In this document: positions 10,074-26,165 of the stretch, piece after piece
How positions within the stretch are numbered: position 1 is the first letter of the stretch
Layout of the letters: each line of letters begins with the position of its first letter
Assembly: GCA_030252795.1 (NCBI GenBank)
Contig: CP127080.1
Location: 207,501 to 271,500, forward strand
Length of the DNA stretch: 64,000 bases
DNA from: Porticoccaceae bacterium LTM1
GTDB lineage: Bacteria > Pseudomonadota > Gammaproteobacteria > Pseudomonadales > Porticoccaceae
Direction: 5' to 3'
The notes under the pieces: generated by a model
Database searches by the model: none
Seen by the model: only the letters and a program-made list of their open reading frames with translations
What the model was told of the DNA's origin: nothing
Program-made: the position numbers and the translations under genes

Positions 10074-10505
10074 ATGGCTAAGAAAATCGAAGCTTATATT
10101 AAGCTGCAAGTAGCTGCCGGCAAGGCAAACCCAAGCCCCCCTGTGGGTCCGGCCCTGGGTCAGCACGGCGTAAACATCATGGAGTTCTGTAAAGCGTTCA
10201 ACGCACAGACTCAAGGTATGGAGCCAGGCCTGCCTGTGCCAGTTGTAATCTCTGTTTACAGTGATCGCAGCTTCACCTTCATTATGAAATCTCCGCCCGC
10301 AGCAGTGCTGCTGCGCAAGGCCGCCGGTATCAAAAGTGGCAGCAGCCGCCCGAACACTGACAAAGTGGGTAAGGTGACTCGCGAGCAACTGGAAGAAATC
10401 GTTAAGACCAAGGAAGCTGACCTGACTGCAGCTGACATGGATGCTGCTGTTCGCACCATCGCTGGTAGCGCTCGCAGTGCAGGTATCGAAGTGGAGGGTC
10501 TGTAA
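10074..10505 (+). CDS. rplK: 50S ribosomal protein L11
   Basis: 143 aa. N-terminal domain with the conserved [14 protein letters not shown] loop (about 21-34), and a C-terminal rRNA-binding domain ending in the SAGIEVEG helix. L11 binds the GTPase-associated centre of 23S rRNA and is needed for RelA activation. Preceded by TGGAG; its stop overlaps the rplA start (TAATG). Confidence 0.97.
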   Translation: MAKKIEAYIKLQVAAGKANPSPPVGPALGQHGVNIMEFCKAFNAQTQGMEPGLPVPVVISVYSDRSFTFIMKSPPAAVLLRKAAGIKSGSSRPNTDKVGKVTREQLEEIVKTKEADLTAADMDAAVRTIAGSARSAGIEVEGL

Positions 10506-11200
10506 TGGCTAAGTTGTCCAAGCGCCAGCGCGCTATCCGTGAAAAAGTACAGGCTGGCAAGCAGTACAGCATCTCCGAAGCGGTTGCTCTGCTGAAAGAA
10601 CTGTCCACTGTTAAGTTTGCTGAAACCGTAGATGTTGCTGTTAACCTCGGCATCGATCCACGTAAATCGGACCAGGCTGTTCGTGGTGCAACCACTCTGC
10701 CTAACGGTACCGGTAAAGATGTTCGCGTTGCTGTGTTCACCCAGGGTGAAGCTGCGGAAGCTGCCAAGGCGGCTGGTGCCGACATCGTTGGTATGGAAGA
10801 TCTGGCCGAGCAAGTTAAAGCCGGCAACATGGACTTCGACGTAGTGATCGCCGATCCGGCAGCTATGCGTGTTGTTGGTCAGTTGGGTCAAATCCTGGGT
10901 CCTCGCGGCCTGATGCCAAACCCGAAAACCGGCACCGTAACTCCAGATGTTGCGACTGCAGTTAAGAACGCTAAAGCTGGTCAGGTTCGTTACCGCGCTG
11001 ACAAAGCTGGTATCGTTCACGGCGGCATCGGCAGCCTGGGTTTTGAAGAGTCTGCTCTGAAGCAGAACTTGGAAGCCCTGATCTCTGACCTGAAGAAAGC
11101 CAAGCCAGCTTCTGCGAAAGGCGTTTATTTGAAGAAAGTGACCCTGTCCACCACCATGGGCCCGGGCCTCGCTATCGATCAGTCGTCTCTGGAAATCTAA
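10505..11200 (+). CDS. rplA: 50S ribosomal protein L1
   Basis: 231 aa. Two-domain L1 fold with LPNGTGK (near 63) and [10 protein letters not shown] (near 136) conserved. It forms the L1 stalk at the E site and is the expected translational repressor of rplK-rplA. The start overlaps the rplK stop. Confidence 0.97.
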   Translation: MAKLSKRQRAIREKVQAGKQYSISEAVALLKELSTVKFAETVDVAVNLGIDPRKSDQAVRGATTLPNGTGKDVRVAVFTQGEAAEAAKAAGADIVGMEDLAEQVKAGNMDFDVVIADPAAMRVVGQLGQILGPRGLMPNPKTGTVTPDVATAVKNAKAGQVRYRADKAGIVHGGIGSLGFEESALKQNLEALISDLKKAKPASAKGVYLKKVTLSTTMGPGLAIDQSSLEI

Positions 11201-11254
11201 GTTTCCGAAGGCGAAAAAGAACTTTGGGGTCCGTGGCATTGCTTAATGCCTTGC

Positions 11255-11345
11255 CATGGACCGTCAAAGACCGCAGGCCTTTTGGTTGCAATGCCAGAAG
11301 TTAATGAAGCAAAAGCTTCGCCCGCGCAGACGGTGAAACCCAATT
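11255..11345 (+). ncRNA. L10 (rplJ) ribosomal protein leader
   Basis: The long rplA-rplJ gap (about 315 nt) contains AGACCGCAGG (from 11269) and GCGCAGACGGTGA (from 11323), which resemble the conserved parts of the rplJ-rplL leader bound by the L10-L12 complex in E. coli. The intervening bases can form helices. Boundaries are approximate. A promoter for rplJL may also lie in this gap, but I could not place it with confidence. Confidence 0.55.
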
Positions 11346-11515
11346 CAGCATTTTTCTAAATATAGAGTTCAGTAGTGAGCTTTATTAAGAAAACTGGATT
11401 AATCACCGAAACGACTGACCGGTCAGTATGTAATAGGCCAGTCAGGTAGATGTAACGATTGACCGCTCCCTCTTCCTGTGAAGGGTGGATGTCAGTTAAA
11501 TCCAGGAGAAATCTT

Positions 11516-12010
11516 GTGGCATTAGGACTTAAAGACAAAAAAGCGATTGTCGCTGAAGTCCAGGAAGCTGCTAAGAGCGCTCTGTCCGCTGTTGTCGCCG
11601 ATGCACGTGGCGTAACAGTTGGCGACATGACAGCGCTGCGCAAGCTGGCCCGTGAAAACGGTGTTTGGATGAAAATCGTCCGTAACACTCTGGCCCGCCG
11701 CGCAGTTGAAGGTACCGACTACGAGTGTCTGAATGACAGCTTCGTAGGCCCGACCCTGATTGCTTTCTCTAACGAACATCCTGGCGCCGGTGCGCGCATC
11801 TTTAAGGATTTCGCTAAAGGAAACGACAAGTTCGAGCTGAAAGTCGCTGCCTTTGAAGGTTCGATCTTCGACATCAACAAGTTGGCTTCACTGCCGACCA
11901 AAGATGAGGCGATCGCCAAGCTGATGAGCGTGATGAAAGAAGCAGCTGCTGGCAAGCTGGTACGCACTATTGCGGCCATTCGCGACCAGAAAGAGCAACA
12001 GGCTGCCTAA
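11516..12010 (+). CDS. rplJ: 50S ribosomal protein L10
   Basis: 164 aa, one short of the E. coli protein. I placed the start at the GTG at 11516, giving [14 protein letters not shown] as in other L10 proteins, with AGGAG at 11504-11508. The frame stays open further upstream, but that extension is leader sequence. L10 anchors L7/L12 dimers through its C-terminal helix and, with L12, autoregulates this operon. Confidence 0.95.
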   Translation: MALGLKDKKAIVAEVQEAAKSALSAVVADARGVTVGDMTALRKLARENGVWMKIVRNTLARRAVEGTDYECLNDSFVGPTLIAFSNEHPGAGARIFKDFAKGNDKFELKVAAFEGSIFDINKLASLPTKDEAIAKLMSVMKEAAAGKLVRTIAAIRDQKEQQAA

Positions 12011-12115
12011 GTTTCGGTTTGTTCCGAACTGAGCAGTTTATTAAAGTTTTAATGAGCCCGGCCCACACTCATTTAAATGTGGCTGTAAGTGCTCCCCAAT
12101 GTTAGGAAATGACTC

Positions 12116-12487
12116 ATGTCACTGACTAAAGAAGATATCATCAATGCCGTTGCAGAAATGTCTGTATCTGACGTTGTTGAACTGATCGAAGCTATGGAAG
12201 AGAAGTTTGGTGTTACCGCTGCTGCTGCCGCTGTTGCAGTTGCTGGTGGCGACGCTGGTGCCGCTGCTGAAGAGAAGACCGATTTCGATATCGTTCTGTC
12301 TTCTGCTGGCGACAAGAAAGTTAACGTTATTAAAGCTGTTCGCGCAATCACCGGTCTGGGCCTGAAAGAAGCCAAGGCTATGGTTGACGGCGCTCCGGCC
12401 ACCGTTAAAGAAGGTGTTGCCAAGGACGAAGCTGAAGAAGCCAAGAAGCAGCTGGAAGAAGCTGGCGCTGTCGTCGAGCTCAAGTAA
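12116..12487 (+). CDS. rplL: 50S ribosomal protein L7/L12
   Basis: 123 aa. N-terminal dimerisation helices, an Ala/Gly-rich hinge (about 36-55), and a C-terminal domain with [20 protein letters not shown], the surface that recruits translational GTPases such as EF-G and EF-Tu. Confidence 0.97.
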   Translation: MSLTKEDIINAVAEMSVSDVVELIEAMEEKFGVTAAAAAVAVAGGDAGAAAEEKTDFDIVLSSAGDKKVNVIKAVRAITGLGLKEAKAMVDGAPATVKEGVAKDEAEEAKKQLEEAGAVVELK

Positions 12488-12530
12488 GCACGGTGCATAT
12501 AGCGCATGCTGTCTGAATAACATCAGACGC

Positions 12531-12574
12531 GGGGCTGGCGGGCAAACTCTCGGGTTTGGCTCGCCGGCCTTTTC
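12531..12574 (+). terminator. rplL-rpoB attenuator hairpin
   Basis: GGCTGGCGGGCAAAC pairs with GTTTGGCTCGCCGGCC across 12533-12569, followed by TTTT. It lies in the rplL-rpoB gap, where E. coli also has a partial terminator that lowers rpoBC transcription relative to the ribosomal genes. Confidence 0.65.
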
Positions 12575-12697
12575 CTGCTTGAAGAGACTGTATTTTTCAG
12601 TTTCCTCAAACGGGGTTGAAAAAGCGTTGTAACACGGCGTTACAGCGAATGGGTTCCACAGTGGGGCCCGACTTAAGTTAAGTACTGGGGAATGCAG

Positions 12698-15600
12698 ATG
12701 CCTTACTCATACACTGAGAAAAAACGTATTCGCAAGGACTTCGGCAAGCTGCCACAGGTGATGGAGCTTCCGTACCTGCTTGCAATACAGCTCGATTCTT
12801 TTCGCAATTTTACGCAACTGGGTATTTCCGCCGAACAGCGGCAGGAAACCGGGTTGCACGCTGCATTTAAATCAGTGTTCCCGATTGTCAGCTATTCAGG
12901 CAACGCTGCGCTTGAATACGTTGATTACCAGTTAGGTAAGCCCGTTTTCGACGTTGAGGAGTGTAAGTTACGCGGTGTAACTTATGCCGCTCCGCTGCGG
13001 GTAAAAGTTCGACTGGTTATTTACGACAAAGAGTCCTCGAACAAAGCGATCAAGGACATCAAAGAGCAAGAAGTTTACATGGGCGAAGTGCCCCTGATGA
13101 CCGAGAACGGTACTTTTGTTGTAAACGGTACCGAGCGTGTAATCGTGTCTCAGCTGCATCGCTCTCCGGGTGTGTTCTTCGACCACGATAAGGGTAAGAC
13201 TCACTCTTCCGGTAAGCTCCTGTATTCCGCGCGTATCATTCCTTACCGCGGTTCGTGGCTCGACTTCGAGTTCGACCCGAAAGATCTGGTTTACGTACGT
13301 ATTGACCGTCGCCGCAAGCTGCCGGCCACCATTCTGCTGCGTGCGCTGGGCTACAGCTCCCAGGAGATGTTGGAGCTGTTCTACGATAATACCAACTTCC
13401 ATGTTGACCACGACAAGCAAGTGTTCAAGATGGAGCTGGAGCCGTCGCGCCTGCGTGGTGAAATCGCTGGCTTTGATATCAAGGCCGGCAAAAAAGTACT
13501 GGTTGAACAGGGCCGTCGCATTACCGCTCGCCACATTCGCGATCTGGAAAAAGCCGGTGTTACCGAGCTGGAAGTTCCAGCCGAGTACCTGATGGGCCGT
13601 GCGCTGGCAAAAGACATTATCGACACCGATACCGGTGAAGTGATGTTTGAGTGTAATACCGAGATTACTGCGGACGTAATGGCCGAACTCGGTAAAGCCG
13701 GCATTAACACCATCGAGACTCTGTACACCAACGACCTCGATTGTGGTCCGTTCATGTCTGACACTCTGCGTGCCGATCCGACCCGCAGCCAGCTGGAAGC
13801 ACTGGTAGAGATCTACCGTATGATGCGTCCGGGTGAGCCGCCTACCAAGGAATCTGCAGAAGGTTTGTTCCAGAACCTGTTCTTCAGCGATGAGCGTTAC
13901 GATCTTTCTGCGGTTGGTCGCATGAAGTTCAACCGTCGTCTGGGCCGTGAAGATGAAACCGGCAGCGGTGTACTGGATCGCGAAGACATTGTAGAAGCGC
14001 TGAAAACCCTGATTGATATCCGCAACGGTAAAGGTACCGTAGACGATATCGACCACCTGGGTAACCGTCGTATTCGTTCCGTTGGCGAAATGGCCGAAAA
14101 CCAGTTCCGTATCGGTCTGGTTCGCGTTGAGCGCGCGGTGAAAGAGCGCCTGTCCATGGCTGAATCCGAAGGCTTGATGCCTCAGGACATGGTGAACGCC
14201 AAGCCAGTTGCTGCCGCGATGAAAGAGTTCTTCGGCTCCAGCCAGCTGTCCCAGTTTATGGACCAGAACAACCCGCTGTCCGAGGTAACTCACAAGCGTC
14301 GTATCTCCGCGTTAGGCCCTGGTGGTCTGACCCGTGAGCGCGCTGGCTTTGAGGTTCGTGACGTACACCCGACCCACTACGGTCGCGTATGTCCGATTGA
14401 GACGCCGGAAGGTCCAAACATTGGTCTGATTAACTCCCTGGCTACTTATGCCTGCACCAACAGCTACGGCTTCCTTGAGAGCCCGTATCGCAAGGTTGTA
14501 GACGGCAAGGTAACCAGCGACATCGAATACTTGTCTGCCATCAACGAAGGCGAGACCGTTATCGCCCAGGCTTCAGCCGAGGTTGATAAAAACGGCAAGC
14601 TGGTAGAAGAGTTGGTTTCTGTTCGTCACCAGGGTGAATTTACCGTTAAACCGCCGATGGATGTTCAGTATCAGGACGTGTCACCGCAGCAGGTTGTGTC
14701 TGTAGCTGCCGCCCTGATTCCATTCCTTGAGCACGATGATGCTAACCGCGCCTTGATGGGCTCGAACATGCAACGTCAGGCTGTACCTACCCTCCGTGCC
14801 GAGAAGCCGGTGGTTGGTACTGGTATGGAGCGTTTTGTTGCCCGTGACTCCGGTGTGTGTAAAGTTGCCAAGCGCGGCGGTGTGATTGAGAGCGTTGACG
14901 CAGGCCGTATCGTGGTTCGCGTAAACGACAAAGAGGTTGAGGCCGGTGACGCCGGTGTGGATATCTACAATCTCACCAAGTACACCCGCTCCAACCAGAA
15001 CACCTGTATCAACCAGCGCCCGATTGTGCGCACTGGTGACAAGGTGGAGCGCGGCGACATTCTCGCTGACGGTCCGTCTGTGGACCTGGGTGAGCTGGCG
15101 CTGGGCCAGAACATGCGTATCGCGTTCATGCCTTGGAACGGTTACAACTTCGAGGACTCCATTCTGGTATCCGAGCGCGTGGTGAAAGAAGATCGCTTCA
15201 CCACCATCCACATTCAGGAACTGACCTGTGTGGCTCGTGACACCAAGCTGGGTTCTGAGGAAATCACCGCCGATATCCCCAATGTGGGCGAATCTGCGCT
15301 GTCCCGTCTTGACGAGTCCGGTATCGTTTATATCGGTGCTGAAGTTGCTGCTGGCGACATTCTGGTGGGTAAGGTTACTCCGAAAGGTGAAACCCAGCTT
15401 ACTCCGGAAGAGAAGCTGTTGCGTGCAATTTTCGGTGAAAAAGCCTCTGATGTGAAAGACACGTCACTGCGCGTTCCATCCAGTACCAAAGGTACTGTGA
15501 TCGACGTACAGGTATTTACCCGTGACGGTATCGAACGCGATGCCCGCTCACTGGCCATTCAGAAAGCTGAGCTGAACCAGTTCCGCAAAGACCTGAATGA

Positions 15601-16777
15601 CGAATACCGCATCATGGAAAACGCCACCTTTGAACGACTGCGTTCAGCCCTGGTTGGCAGCAAAGTGGTTAAGGCGCCGGGCCTCAAAAAAGGCGACGAG
15701 TTGACCGATGATGTAGCGGCTGGCTTTGATAAAGACTCCTGGTTCAAAGTACGCATGGAAGATGAGGCTCACAACGAGCAGATCACCCGTGCAGAAGAGG
15801 GCCTGAAAGAGCGCCGTGTAATTCTCGACGAGCGCTTTGAGGACAAGAAAGGCAAACTGCAAACCGGTGATGACCTGGCACCAGGCGTGCTGAAGATCGT
15901 TAAGGTTTACCTTGCGGTTAAGCGTCGCATTCAGCCGGGTGACAAGATGGCTGGTCGTCACGGTAACAAAGGTGTGATCTCTGTAATCATGCCGGAAGAG
16001 GATATGCCGCACGACGCCAACGGCGAGCCGGTAGACATTGTTCTCAACCCGCTGGGTGTACCATCCCGTATGAACGTGGGTCAGGTACTTGAAACTCACA
16101 TGGGTCTGGCTGCTAAAGGTCTGGGTCGCAAGATCGACGACATGATCCGCGAGCAGAAGAAAGCTGCCGAGCTGCGTGAATTCCTGCAGGAGGTTTACTC
16201 CGCTGGTAAGAGCGCTGATCCAGCCGATCTTAAGAAACTGACCAATACCGAAATCCTCGAGCTGGCCGAAAACCTGCGCGGTGGTGTGCCAATGGCTACC
16301 CCGGCGTTTGACGGCGCTAAAGAGGAAGAGGTTAAAGAGCTGCTGCGTCTTGCTGATTTGCCGGAATCCGGACAGATGAATCTGTTCGACGGCCGCACCG
16401 GTGACAAGTTCGAGCGTCCGGTAACCGTTGGTTACATGTACATGCTCAAGCTGAACCACTTGGTCGACGACAAGATGCACGCCCGTTCCACCGGTTCTTA
16501 CAGCCTGGTTACCCAGCAACCGCTGGGTGGTAAGGCACAGTTTGGTGGTCAGCGCTTCGGTGAGATGGAGGTGTGGGCACTGGAAGCTTACGGTGCCGCC
16601 TACACGCTGCAAGAGATGCTGACGGTGAAATCCGATGACGTGAATGGTCGTACCAAGATGTACAAAAACATCGTGGACGGAGACCACCGCATGGAGCCGG
16701 GTATGCCAGAGTCCTTTAACGTACTGGTTAAAGAGATTCGCTCACTTGGTATCAACATCGAACTGGAAAGCGAGTAA
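12698..16777 (+). CDS. rpoB: DNA-directed RNA polymerase subunit beta
   Basis: 1359 aa. I chose the ATG at 12698 ([16 protein letters not shown]), which aligns with the E. coli N-terminus and has GGGG 7 nt upstream; the in-frame ATG 6 nt earlier is less well placed. The rifampicin-binding region is intact ([20 protein letters not shown] near residue 515). Lineage-type beta features continue to the C-terminal clamp residues that contact beta'. An ordinary core polymerase gene. Confidence 0.98.
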   Translation: MPYSYTEKKRIRKDFGKLPQVMELPYLLAIQLDSFRNFTQLGISAEQRQETGLHAAFKSVFPIVSYSGNAALEYVDYQLGKPVFDVEECKLRGVTYAAPLRVKVRLVIYDKESSNKAIKDIKEQEVYMGEVPLMTENGTFVVNGTERVIVSQLHRSPGVFFDHDKGKTHSSGKLLYSARIIPYRGSWLDFEFDPKDLVYVRIDRRRKLPATILLRALGYSSQEMLELFYDNTNFHVDHDKQVFKMELEPSRLRGEIAGFDIKAGKKVLVEQGRRITARHIRDLEKAGVTELEVPAEYLMGRALAKDIIDTDTGEVMFECNTEITADVMAELGKAGINTIETLYTNDLDCGPFMSDTLRADPTRSQLEALVEIYRMMRPGEPPTKESAEGLFQNLFFSDERYDLSAVGRMKFNRRLGREDETGSGVLDREDIVEALKTLIDIRNGKGTVDDIDHLGNRRIRSVGEMAENQFRIGLVRVERAVKERLSMAESEGLMPQDMVNAKPVAAAMKEFFGSSQLSQFMDQNNPLSEVTHKRRISALGPGGLTRERAGFEVRDVHPTHYGRVCPIETPEGPNIGLINSLATYACTNSYGFLESPYRKVVDGKVTSDIEYLSAINEGETVIAQASAEVDKNGKLVEELVSVRHQGEFTVKPPMDVQYQDVSPQQVVSVAAALIPFLEHDDANRALMGSNMQRQAVPTLRAEKPVVGTGMERFVARDSGVCKVAKRGGVIESVDAGRIVVRVNDKEVEAGDAGVDIYNLTKYTRSNQNTCINQRPIVRTGDKVERGDILADGPSVDLGELALGQNMRIAFMPWNGYNFEDSILVSERVVKEDRFTTIHIQELTCVARDTKLGSEEITADIPNVGESALSRLDESGIVYIGAEVAAGDILVGKVTPKGETQLTPEEKLLRAIFGEKASDVKDTSLRVPSSTKGTVIDVQVFTRDGIERDARSLAIQKAELNQFRKDLNDEYRIMENATFERLRSALVGSKVVKAPGLKKGDELTDDVAAGFDKDSWFKVRMEDEAHNEQITRAEEGLKERRVILDERFEDKKGKLQTGDDLAPGVLKIVKVYLAVKRRIQPGDKMAGRHGNKGVISVIMPEEDMPHDANGEPVDIVLNPLGVPSRMNVGQVLETHMGLAAKGLGRKIDDMIREQKKAAELREFLQEVYSAGKSADPADLKKLTNTEILELAENLRGGVPMATPAFDGAKEEEVKELLRLADLPESGQMNLFDGRTGDKFERPVTVGYMYMLKLNHLVDDKMHARSTGSYSLVTQQPLGGKAQFGGQRFGEMEVWALEAYGAAYTLQEMLTVKSDDVNGRTKMYKNIVDGDHRMEPGMPESFNVLVKEIRSLGINIELESE

Positions 16778-16872
16778 GGGTTACCTGATCGCTGAAAGAG
16801 CTTTATTAGCTTAAGAGAGTGCGGGGCCTTGCGCAGGCCCCCGCCAATCGACTACCCACTGGAGGAAAGACC

Positions 16873-21099
<4,227 letters not shown>

Positions 21100-21107
21100 T
21101 CGCTTTG

Positions 21108-21178
21108 TCGTCACCCTTCACGCAGCGAAGGATCTCTTTCTCTAACGGGTTGCGAGATTCTTGGCTGCAGAAAGGGTG
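21108..21178. repeat. Intergenic repeat after rpoC, sharing a 15-mer with the repeat after katG
   Basis: CACCCTT (21112-21118) and AAGGGTG (21172-21178) form outer arms. Inside, CGCAGCGAAGGATCT (21121-21135) is identical to 54904-54918. No T run follows, so I do not call it a terminator. Confidence 0.55.
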
Positions 21179-21195
21179 GCAATATGGCCAGTTGC

Positions 21196-21224
21196 TTGAC
21201 GTGGGGGGGTGGTGTCTTTAGAAT
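21196..21224 (+). promoter_or_regulatory. Sigma-70 promoter of the str operon (rpsL rpsG fusA tuf)
   Basis: TTGACG (21196-21201), exactly 17 nt, then TAGAAT (21219-21224) and a GC-rich discriminator (GCCGCTCCCCGC). rpsL starts about 110 nt downstream. Confidence 0.8.
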
Positions 21225-21335
21225 GCCGCTCCCCGCATTTGGCCTGCGGCTATTTTGCTGTGCGCCAATGAAGTTGGGAATATGAAAATCGTTCCTGTTT
21301 TTAGGAACACTATTTTAGGTTTTGGAGTTAATTTA

Positions 21336-21710
21336 ATGGCAACGATCAACCAGTTGGTTCGTAAGCCGAGAAAACGCAAAGTAGCCAAGAGCGACGTACC
21401 GGCCCTGCAGGCCTGCCCTCAGCGCCGCGGTGTGTGCACTCGCGTCTACACCACTACCCCGAAAAAACCAAACTCTGCATTGCGTAAAGTATGTCGTGTA
21501 CGTTTGACCAACGGTTACGAAGTAACTTCGTACATCGGTGGTGAAGGTCACAACCTGCAAGAGCACAGCGTGGTTCTGATTCGCGGTGGTCGTGTAAAAG
21601 ACTTGCCGGGTGTTCGCTATCACACCGTTCGTGGCGCCCTGGACACCTCCGGTGTTGAAGGTCGTCGTCGCGGTCGTTCCAAGTACGGTGCCAAGCGTCC
21701 TAAGTCCTAA
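21336..21710 (+). CDS. rpsL: 30S ribosomal protein S12
   Basis: 124 aa. [14 protein letters not shown] carries the wild-type lysines linked to streptomycin sensitivity, and GVRYHTVRG holds the second decoding-site loop. I used the ATG at 21336 ([12 protein letters not shown]) with TTGGAG upstream; the frame is open further upstream, but that part is leader. Confidence 0.97.
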   Translation: MATINQLVRKPRKRKVAKSDVPALQACPQRRGVCTRVYTTTPKKPNSALRKVCRVRLTNGYEVTSYIGGEGHNLQEHSVVLIRGGRVKDLPGVRYHTVRGALDTSGVEGRRRGRSKYGAKRPKS

Positions 21711-21868
21711 GACTTGGATGGCACCTGAACGATAGCTATTGATGCGTGTTCTCGTTTTCAGGTTCAACGAATCTGGAAATTAAGCGCGAACCGAGTAAGG
21801 CCGGGCTTGCTATAAATTTTGGTCCCGGACAACCCTGAAGAGAAGGGCCCTGAAAAGGGTAATTGAGT

Positions 21869-22339
21869 ATGCCAAGAAGACGAGTAGTCGCTAAACGTGA
21901 AGTGCTGCCGGATCCCAAGTTCGGTAACGTAACGTTGGCCAAGTTCATGAACCACGTAATGGTCAGCGGTAAGAAGTCCCTGGCTGAGCGCATTGTTTAC
22001 GGTGCGCTGGATACCGTGGAAACCCGTCTCAAGAAAGACCCGATCGAGGTTTTCGAAGAGGCGTTGGAAAATATCGCACCAATGGTTGAGGTTAAGTCTC
22101 GCCGTGTTGGTGGTGCGACCTACCAAGTGCCTGTTGAAGTGCGTCCGGCTCGCCGTACTGCACTGGCGATGCGCTGGTTGGTGGATTACGCGCGCAACCG
22201 TGGTGAGAAATCCATGGCGCAGCGCCTTGCGGGTGAGATTGTAGACGCCTCGCAAAACAAAGGTGCCGCAGTGAAGAAGCGCGAAGACGTTCACCGTATG
22301 GCAGAAGCCAACAAGGCTTTCTCCCACTTCCGGTTCTAA
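21869..22339 (+). CDS. rpsG: 30S ribosomal protein S7
   Basis: 156 aa. Primary 16S-binding protein of the small-subunit head; [19 protein letters not shown] is the conserved N-terminus. The ATG at 21869 was chosen over the in-frame TTG 6 nt earlier. In E. coli S7 represses the str operon from the rpsL-rpsG gap; the gap here is 158 nt and may hold such a site. Confidence 0.97.
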   Translation: MPRRRVVAKREVLPDPKFGNVTLAKFMNHVMVSGKKSLAERIVYGALDTVETRLKKDPIEVFEEALENIAPMVEVKSRRVGGATYQVPVEVRPARRTALAMRWLVDYARNRGEKSMAQRLAGEIVDASQNKGAAVKKREDVHRMAEANKAFSHFRF

Positions 22340-22355
22340 AGCGTCGCTTGTTGAC

Positions 22356-22382
22356 GGTGCCATTGCGATTGTTAATGGCACC
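22356..22382 (+). other. Perfect hairpin between rpsG and fusA
   Basis: GGTGCCATT (22356-22364) pairs with AATGGCACC (22374-22382) around a 9-nt loop. No T run follows. It could influence processing or expression of fusA relative to rpsG. Confidence 0.55.
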
Positions 22383-22471
22383 AGTCACAGGGATTTCACA
22401 GAAAGGTGGCTATATAGCTGCCTTTTTGTGGATGACCAAATCAGACTTTTTGAAAAACAAGGCAAAAAATC

Positions 22472-24577
22472 GTGGCACGTAAGACACCTATCAGTCGTTA
22501 TCGCAACATTGGCATCTGCGCACACGTGGATGCGGGTAAGACTACGACTACAGAACGTGTACTGTTCTACACTGGCTTGTCCCACAAGATCGGTGAAGTG
22601 CATGATGGTGCGGCCACTATGGACTGGATGGAGCAGGAGCAAGAGCGGGGTATTACCATTACCTCTGCGGCAACTACCTGTTTCTGGTCCGGCATGCAGC
22701 AGCAGTTTGATCAGCACCGTATCAACATTATCGATACTCCCGGACACGTTGACTTCACCATTGAGGTGGAGCGCTCCCTTCGAGTGCTGGATGGTGCAGT
22801 GGTTGTGCTGTGTGGTTCTTCCGGCGTTCAGCCCCAGACTGAAACTGTCTGGAGGCAAGCTAATAAATACGAAGTTCCGCGCCTGGTGTTCGTCAACAAG
22901 ATGGACCGCGCCGGTGCTGACTTTATGAAAGTGGTTGGCCAGTTGAAAACCCGTTTGGGTGCAACGCCGGTGCCGCTTCAGATGACCATTGGTGCCGAAG
23001 ACGAGTTCGAGGGCGTGGTCGATCTGGTCAAAATGAAAGCCATTCACTGGAATCCCAATGACATGGGGATGACTTTCGAATACGGCGAGATTCCGGCGGA
23101 TTTGCTGGATGAATGCGAGGAGATGCGCGAGCACCTGATTGAGGCTGCAGCAGAGGCGTCCGATGAGTTGATGGACAAGTACCTCGAAGGCGGCGAGCTG
23201 AGCGAAGAAGAGATCAAGGTTGGTATTCGCCAGCGCACCCTGGCGAATGAGATCGTACCGGTGCTGGGTGGCTCTGCATTTAAGAACAAGGGCGTTCAGG
23301 CCGTTCTGGACGCTGTAGTTGAGTACCTGCCGTCTCCTCGAGAGGTGAAGGCGATCGAAGGGGTGCTCGACGACAAAGATGAGACTGTTGATACCCGTGT
23401 GGCGGATGATGATGCTCCGTTTGCGGCGCTGGCGTTCAAAATCGCCACCGATCCGTACGTGGGTACGCTGACCTTCTTCCGGGTTTACTCCGGTAAATTG
23501 CAGACCGGTGATACCGTTTTCAACCCGGTAAAAGGCAAGAAAGAGCGGATTGGGCGTATGGTGCAGATGCACTCCAATAACCGCGAAGAGATTAAAGAAG
23601 TATTGGCTGGTGATATCGCTGCTGCGATTGGCCTGAAAGATGTCACCACCGGTGAGACTCTGTGTGATCCGAATTCGGTGATTACCCTGGAGCGTATGGA
23701 ATTCCCGGAGCCGGTTATTTCGGTGGCTGTAGAGCCGAGAACCAAGTCCGACCAGGAAAAGATGGGCGTTGCACTTGGCAAATTGGCGCAGGAGGATCCA
23801 TCCTTCCGTGTGGCCACTGATGAGGAAACCGGACAGACTATTATCTCCGGTATGGGTGAGTTGCACCTGGATATCATCGTTGACCGCATGCGTCGCGAGT
23901 TCAGTGTTGAAGCCAATATTGGTAAGCCACAGGTGGCTTATCGCGAAATGATTAAAAATACTTGCCAGATTGAAGGTAAGTTTATTCGTCAGTCCGGTGG
24001 TCGCGGTCAATACGGTCACGTGTGGATCAAGTTTGAACCGCGTCAGGATGGCGAAGAAGGTTTGGAATTCGTCAATGAGATTGTCGGTGGTGTGGTTCCT
24101 CGTGAATACATTCCGGCGATCGAGAAGGGTGTCGGTGAACAGATGGCCAATGGTGTTCTGGCCGGTTACCCGTTGTTGGGTCTGAAGGCGACCATCTACG
24201 ATGGCTCCTTCCATGATGTTGACTCCAACGAAATGGCGTTTAAGATCGCTGCATCAATGGCAACCAAGAAGCTGGCCGAGCATGGCGGAGCTGTGCTTAT
24301 GGAGCCAATGATGAAAGTGGAAGTCGTTACTCCGGAAGAGAACATGGGCGATGTTGTGGGTGACCTCAACCGTCGTCGTGGTCTGATCCTGGGTATGGAC
24401 GAGGGTACATTAGGCAAAGTGGTAACTGCTGATGTACCTCTGGCGGAGATGTTCGGTTACGCAACCGATCTGCGCTCTGCAACTCAGGGTCGTGCGACCT
24501 TTACCATGGAGTTTGAGAAGTACGCTGAAGCTCCAGCCAATATTGCTGAAGAAGTGATTGCCAGAAATAGAGGCTAA
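22472..24577 (+). CDS. fusA: Elongation factor G
   Basis: 701 aa, starting at GTG ([15 protein letters not shown]). GTPase motifs: AHVDAGKTT (about 17-25), DTPGHVDF and NKMDR. Domains II-V follow, with the GQYGHVWI stretch in domain IV. It drives tRNA-mRNA translocation in the ribosome and also recycling with RRF. The gene sits between rpsG and tuf as in the standard str operon. Confidence 0.97.
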   Translation: MARKTPISRYRNIGICAHVDAGKTTTTERVLFYTGLSHKIGEVHDGAATMDWMEQEQERGITITSAATTCFWSGMQQQFDQHRINIIDTPGHVDFTIEVERSLRVLDGAVVVLCGSSGVQPQTETVWRQANKYEVPRLVFVNKMDRAGADFMKVVGQLKTRLGATPVPLQMTIGAEDEFEGVVDLVKMKAIHWNPNDMGMTFEYGEIPADLLDECEEMREHLIEAAAEASDELMDKYLEGGELSEEEIKVGIRQRTLANEIVPVLGGSAFKNKGVQAVLDAVVEYLPSPREVKAIEGVLDDKDETVDTRVADDDAPFAALAFKIATDPYVGTLTFFRVYSGKLQTGDTVFNPVKGKKERIGRMVQMHSNNREEIKEVLAGDIAAAIGLKDVTTGETLCDPNSVITLERMEFPEPVISVAVEPRTKSDQEKMGVALGKLAQEDPSFRVATDEETGQTIISGMGELHLDIIVDRMRREFSVEANIGKPQVAYREMIKNTCQIEGKFIRQSGGRGQYGHVWIKFEPRQDGEEGLEFVNEIVGGVVPREYIPAIEKGVGEQMANGVLAGYPLLGLKATIYDGSFHDVDSNEMAFKIAASMATKKLAEHGGAVLMEPMMKVEVVTPEENMGDVVGDLNRRRGLILGMDEGTLGKVVTADVPLAEMFGYATDLRSATQGRATFTMEFEKYAEAPANIAEEVIARNRG

Positions 24578-24629
24578 GCTTCCATCGGTTGATGTTTTGT
24601 TAACAACTTTTAGCTAAGAGGATAGAAAA

Positions 24630-25853
24630 GTGGCTAAAGAGAAGTTTGAACGGAATAAGCCCCACGTAAACGTGGGCACAATCGGTCACGTTGACCACGG
24701 TAAAACTACCCTGACTGCAGCTCTGACTCGCGTTTGTGCTGAAGTGTGGGGCGGTGAAGTTAAAGACTTCAGCCAGATCGACAATGCGCCGGAAGAGCGT
24801 GAGCGCGGTATTACTATCGCTACCTCTCACGTTGAGTACGACTCAGACGTACGTCACTACGCGCACGTTGACTGCCCGGGCCACGCCGACTACGTGAAAA
24901 ACATGATCACCGGTGCTGCCCAGATGGACGGCGCTATCCTGGTATGTGGCGCGACCGATGGTCCTATGCCGCAAACTCGCGAGCACATCCTGCTGTCTCG
25001 TCAGGTAGGTGTACCTTACATCGTTGTGTTCCTGAACAAAGCTGACCTGCTGGCTGAAGACTGTGGCGGTGTTGATTCTGAAGAATACGCTGAGATGCTG
25101 GAACTGGTTGAAATGGAACTGCGCGAGCTGCTGGACACTTACGAGTTCCCGGGCGACGACACTCCGATCATCGCTGGTTCTGCTCTGATGGCTCTGGAAG
25201 GTCGTGACGACAACGAGCTGGGCACCACTGCTGTTAAGAAACTGGTTGAAGCTCTGGATTCTTACATCCCTGAGCCGGAGCGTGCTATTGACCAGCCGTT
25301 CCTGATGCCAGTAGAAGACGTATTCTCTATCTCTGGTCGTGGTACTGTAGTTACCGGTCGTGTTGAGCGCGGTGTAATTAAAGTGGGCGAAGAGATCGAG
25401 ATCGTTGGTATCAAAGAGACCACTAAGACCACCTGTACTGGTGTTGAAATGTTCCGCAAGCTGCTGGACGAAGGTCGCGCTGGTGAGAACGTTGGTGTTC
25501 TGCTGCGTGGTACCAAGCGTGACGAAGTTGAGCGTGGTCAGGTTCTGATCAAGCCGGGCTCAGTAACTCCGCACACCAAGTTCGAAGCTGAGGTTTACGT
25601 TCTGTCTAAAGACGAAGGCGGCCGTCACACTCCGTTCTTCAAAGGCTACCGTCCTCAGTTCTACTTCCGTACCACTGACGTAACCGGTAACGTTGAGCTG
25701 CCGGCTGGCGTTGAGATGGTTATGCCTGGTGACAACGTTCAGATGACTGTTACTCTGATCGCTCCGATCGCCATGGAAGACGGTCTGCGCTTCGCTATCC
25801 GCGAAGGTGGCCGTACCGTTGGTGCCGGTGTTGTTGCCAAGATCATCGAGTGA
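24630..25853 (+). CDS. tuf: Elongation factor Tu
   Basis: 407 aa, GTG start with AAGAGG upstream. GTPase motifs GHVDHGKTT (19-27), DCPGHADY and NKAD are intact; domains 2 and 3 follow. It delivers aminoacyl-tRNA to the ribosome. It is the only tuf in the window, because the second locus expected near the tRNA cluster at 8.7 kb is empty. It is somewhat longer than the 394-397 aa of E. coli and Pseudomonas. Confidence 0.97.
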   Translation: MAKEKFERNKPHVNVGTIGHVDHGKTTLTAALTRVCAEVWGGEVKDFSQIDNAPEERERGITIATSHVEYDSDVRHYAHVDCPGHADYVKNMITGAAQMDGAILVCGATDGPMPQTREHILLSRQVGVPYIVVFLNKADLLAEDCGGVDSEEYAEMLELVEMELRELLDTYEFPGDDTPIIAGSALMALEGRDDNELGTTAVKKLVEALDSYIPEPERAIDQPFLMPVEDVFSISGRGTVVTGRVERGVIKVGEEIEIVGIKETTKTTCTGVEMFRKLLDEGRAGENVGVLLRGTKRDEVERGQVLIKPGSVTPHTKFEAEVYVLSKDEGGRHTPFFKGYRPQFYFRTTDVTGNVELPAGVEMVMPGDNVQMTVTLIAPIAMEDGLRFAIREGGRTVGAGVVAKIIE

Positions 25854-25903
25854 TCGACTTTCCTGAAAACGGAAGGCCTCGTAAGAGGTAGATGATTCGA
25901 GCC

Positions 25904-25950
25904 AAGGGGTCCTCCGGGGCCCCTTTCCCCCTTTCGGGAAAGGCTTTGAA
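25904..25950 (+). terminator. Hairpin pair after tuf, possible terminator
   Basis: AAGGGG...CCCCTT (25904-25925) and CCTTTCCC...GGGAAAGG (25922-25943) are alternative or sequential stems in the tuf-rpsJ gap. A real T run is missing, so termination may be Rho-dependent or partial. Confidence 0.4.
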
Positions 25951-26052
25951 TCTAGCTGTCGACTGCAAAATTGCCTCGACGGCGCTAAAGCCAAAATTTC
26001 AGGCTTTGGTGGACCAACTGCGGATCTCGCGGGCTTAATTGATTATTTTGTC

Positions 26053-26099
26053 GCCAAATTGTGATTTGGCTTGACAGTGCCTGTGCGTATCAGTAGTAT
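26053..26099 (+). promoter_or_regulatory. S10 operon promoter with an abutting inverted repeat
   Basis: Consensus TTGACA (26071-26076), a 17-nt spacer and TAGTAT (26094-26099). The perfect inverted repeat GCCAAAT-TGTG-ATTTGGC (26053-26070) ends on the base before the -35 element and could be an operator or the end of a terminator. The predicted mRNA leader to rpsJ is only about 60 nt. Confidence 0.8.
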
Positions 26100-26165
26100 T
26101 CCGCCTCCTTTTCGGAAGCCTTAGGGGCTTCTTGGGCTCTTTAATACATGTTGGAGTTTTGATTC

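Noticed and set aside
22385-24214. 609-codon minus-strand frame opposite fusA
   Set aside because: Shadow of the fusA codon pattern with no family resemblance; fusA itself is certain.
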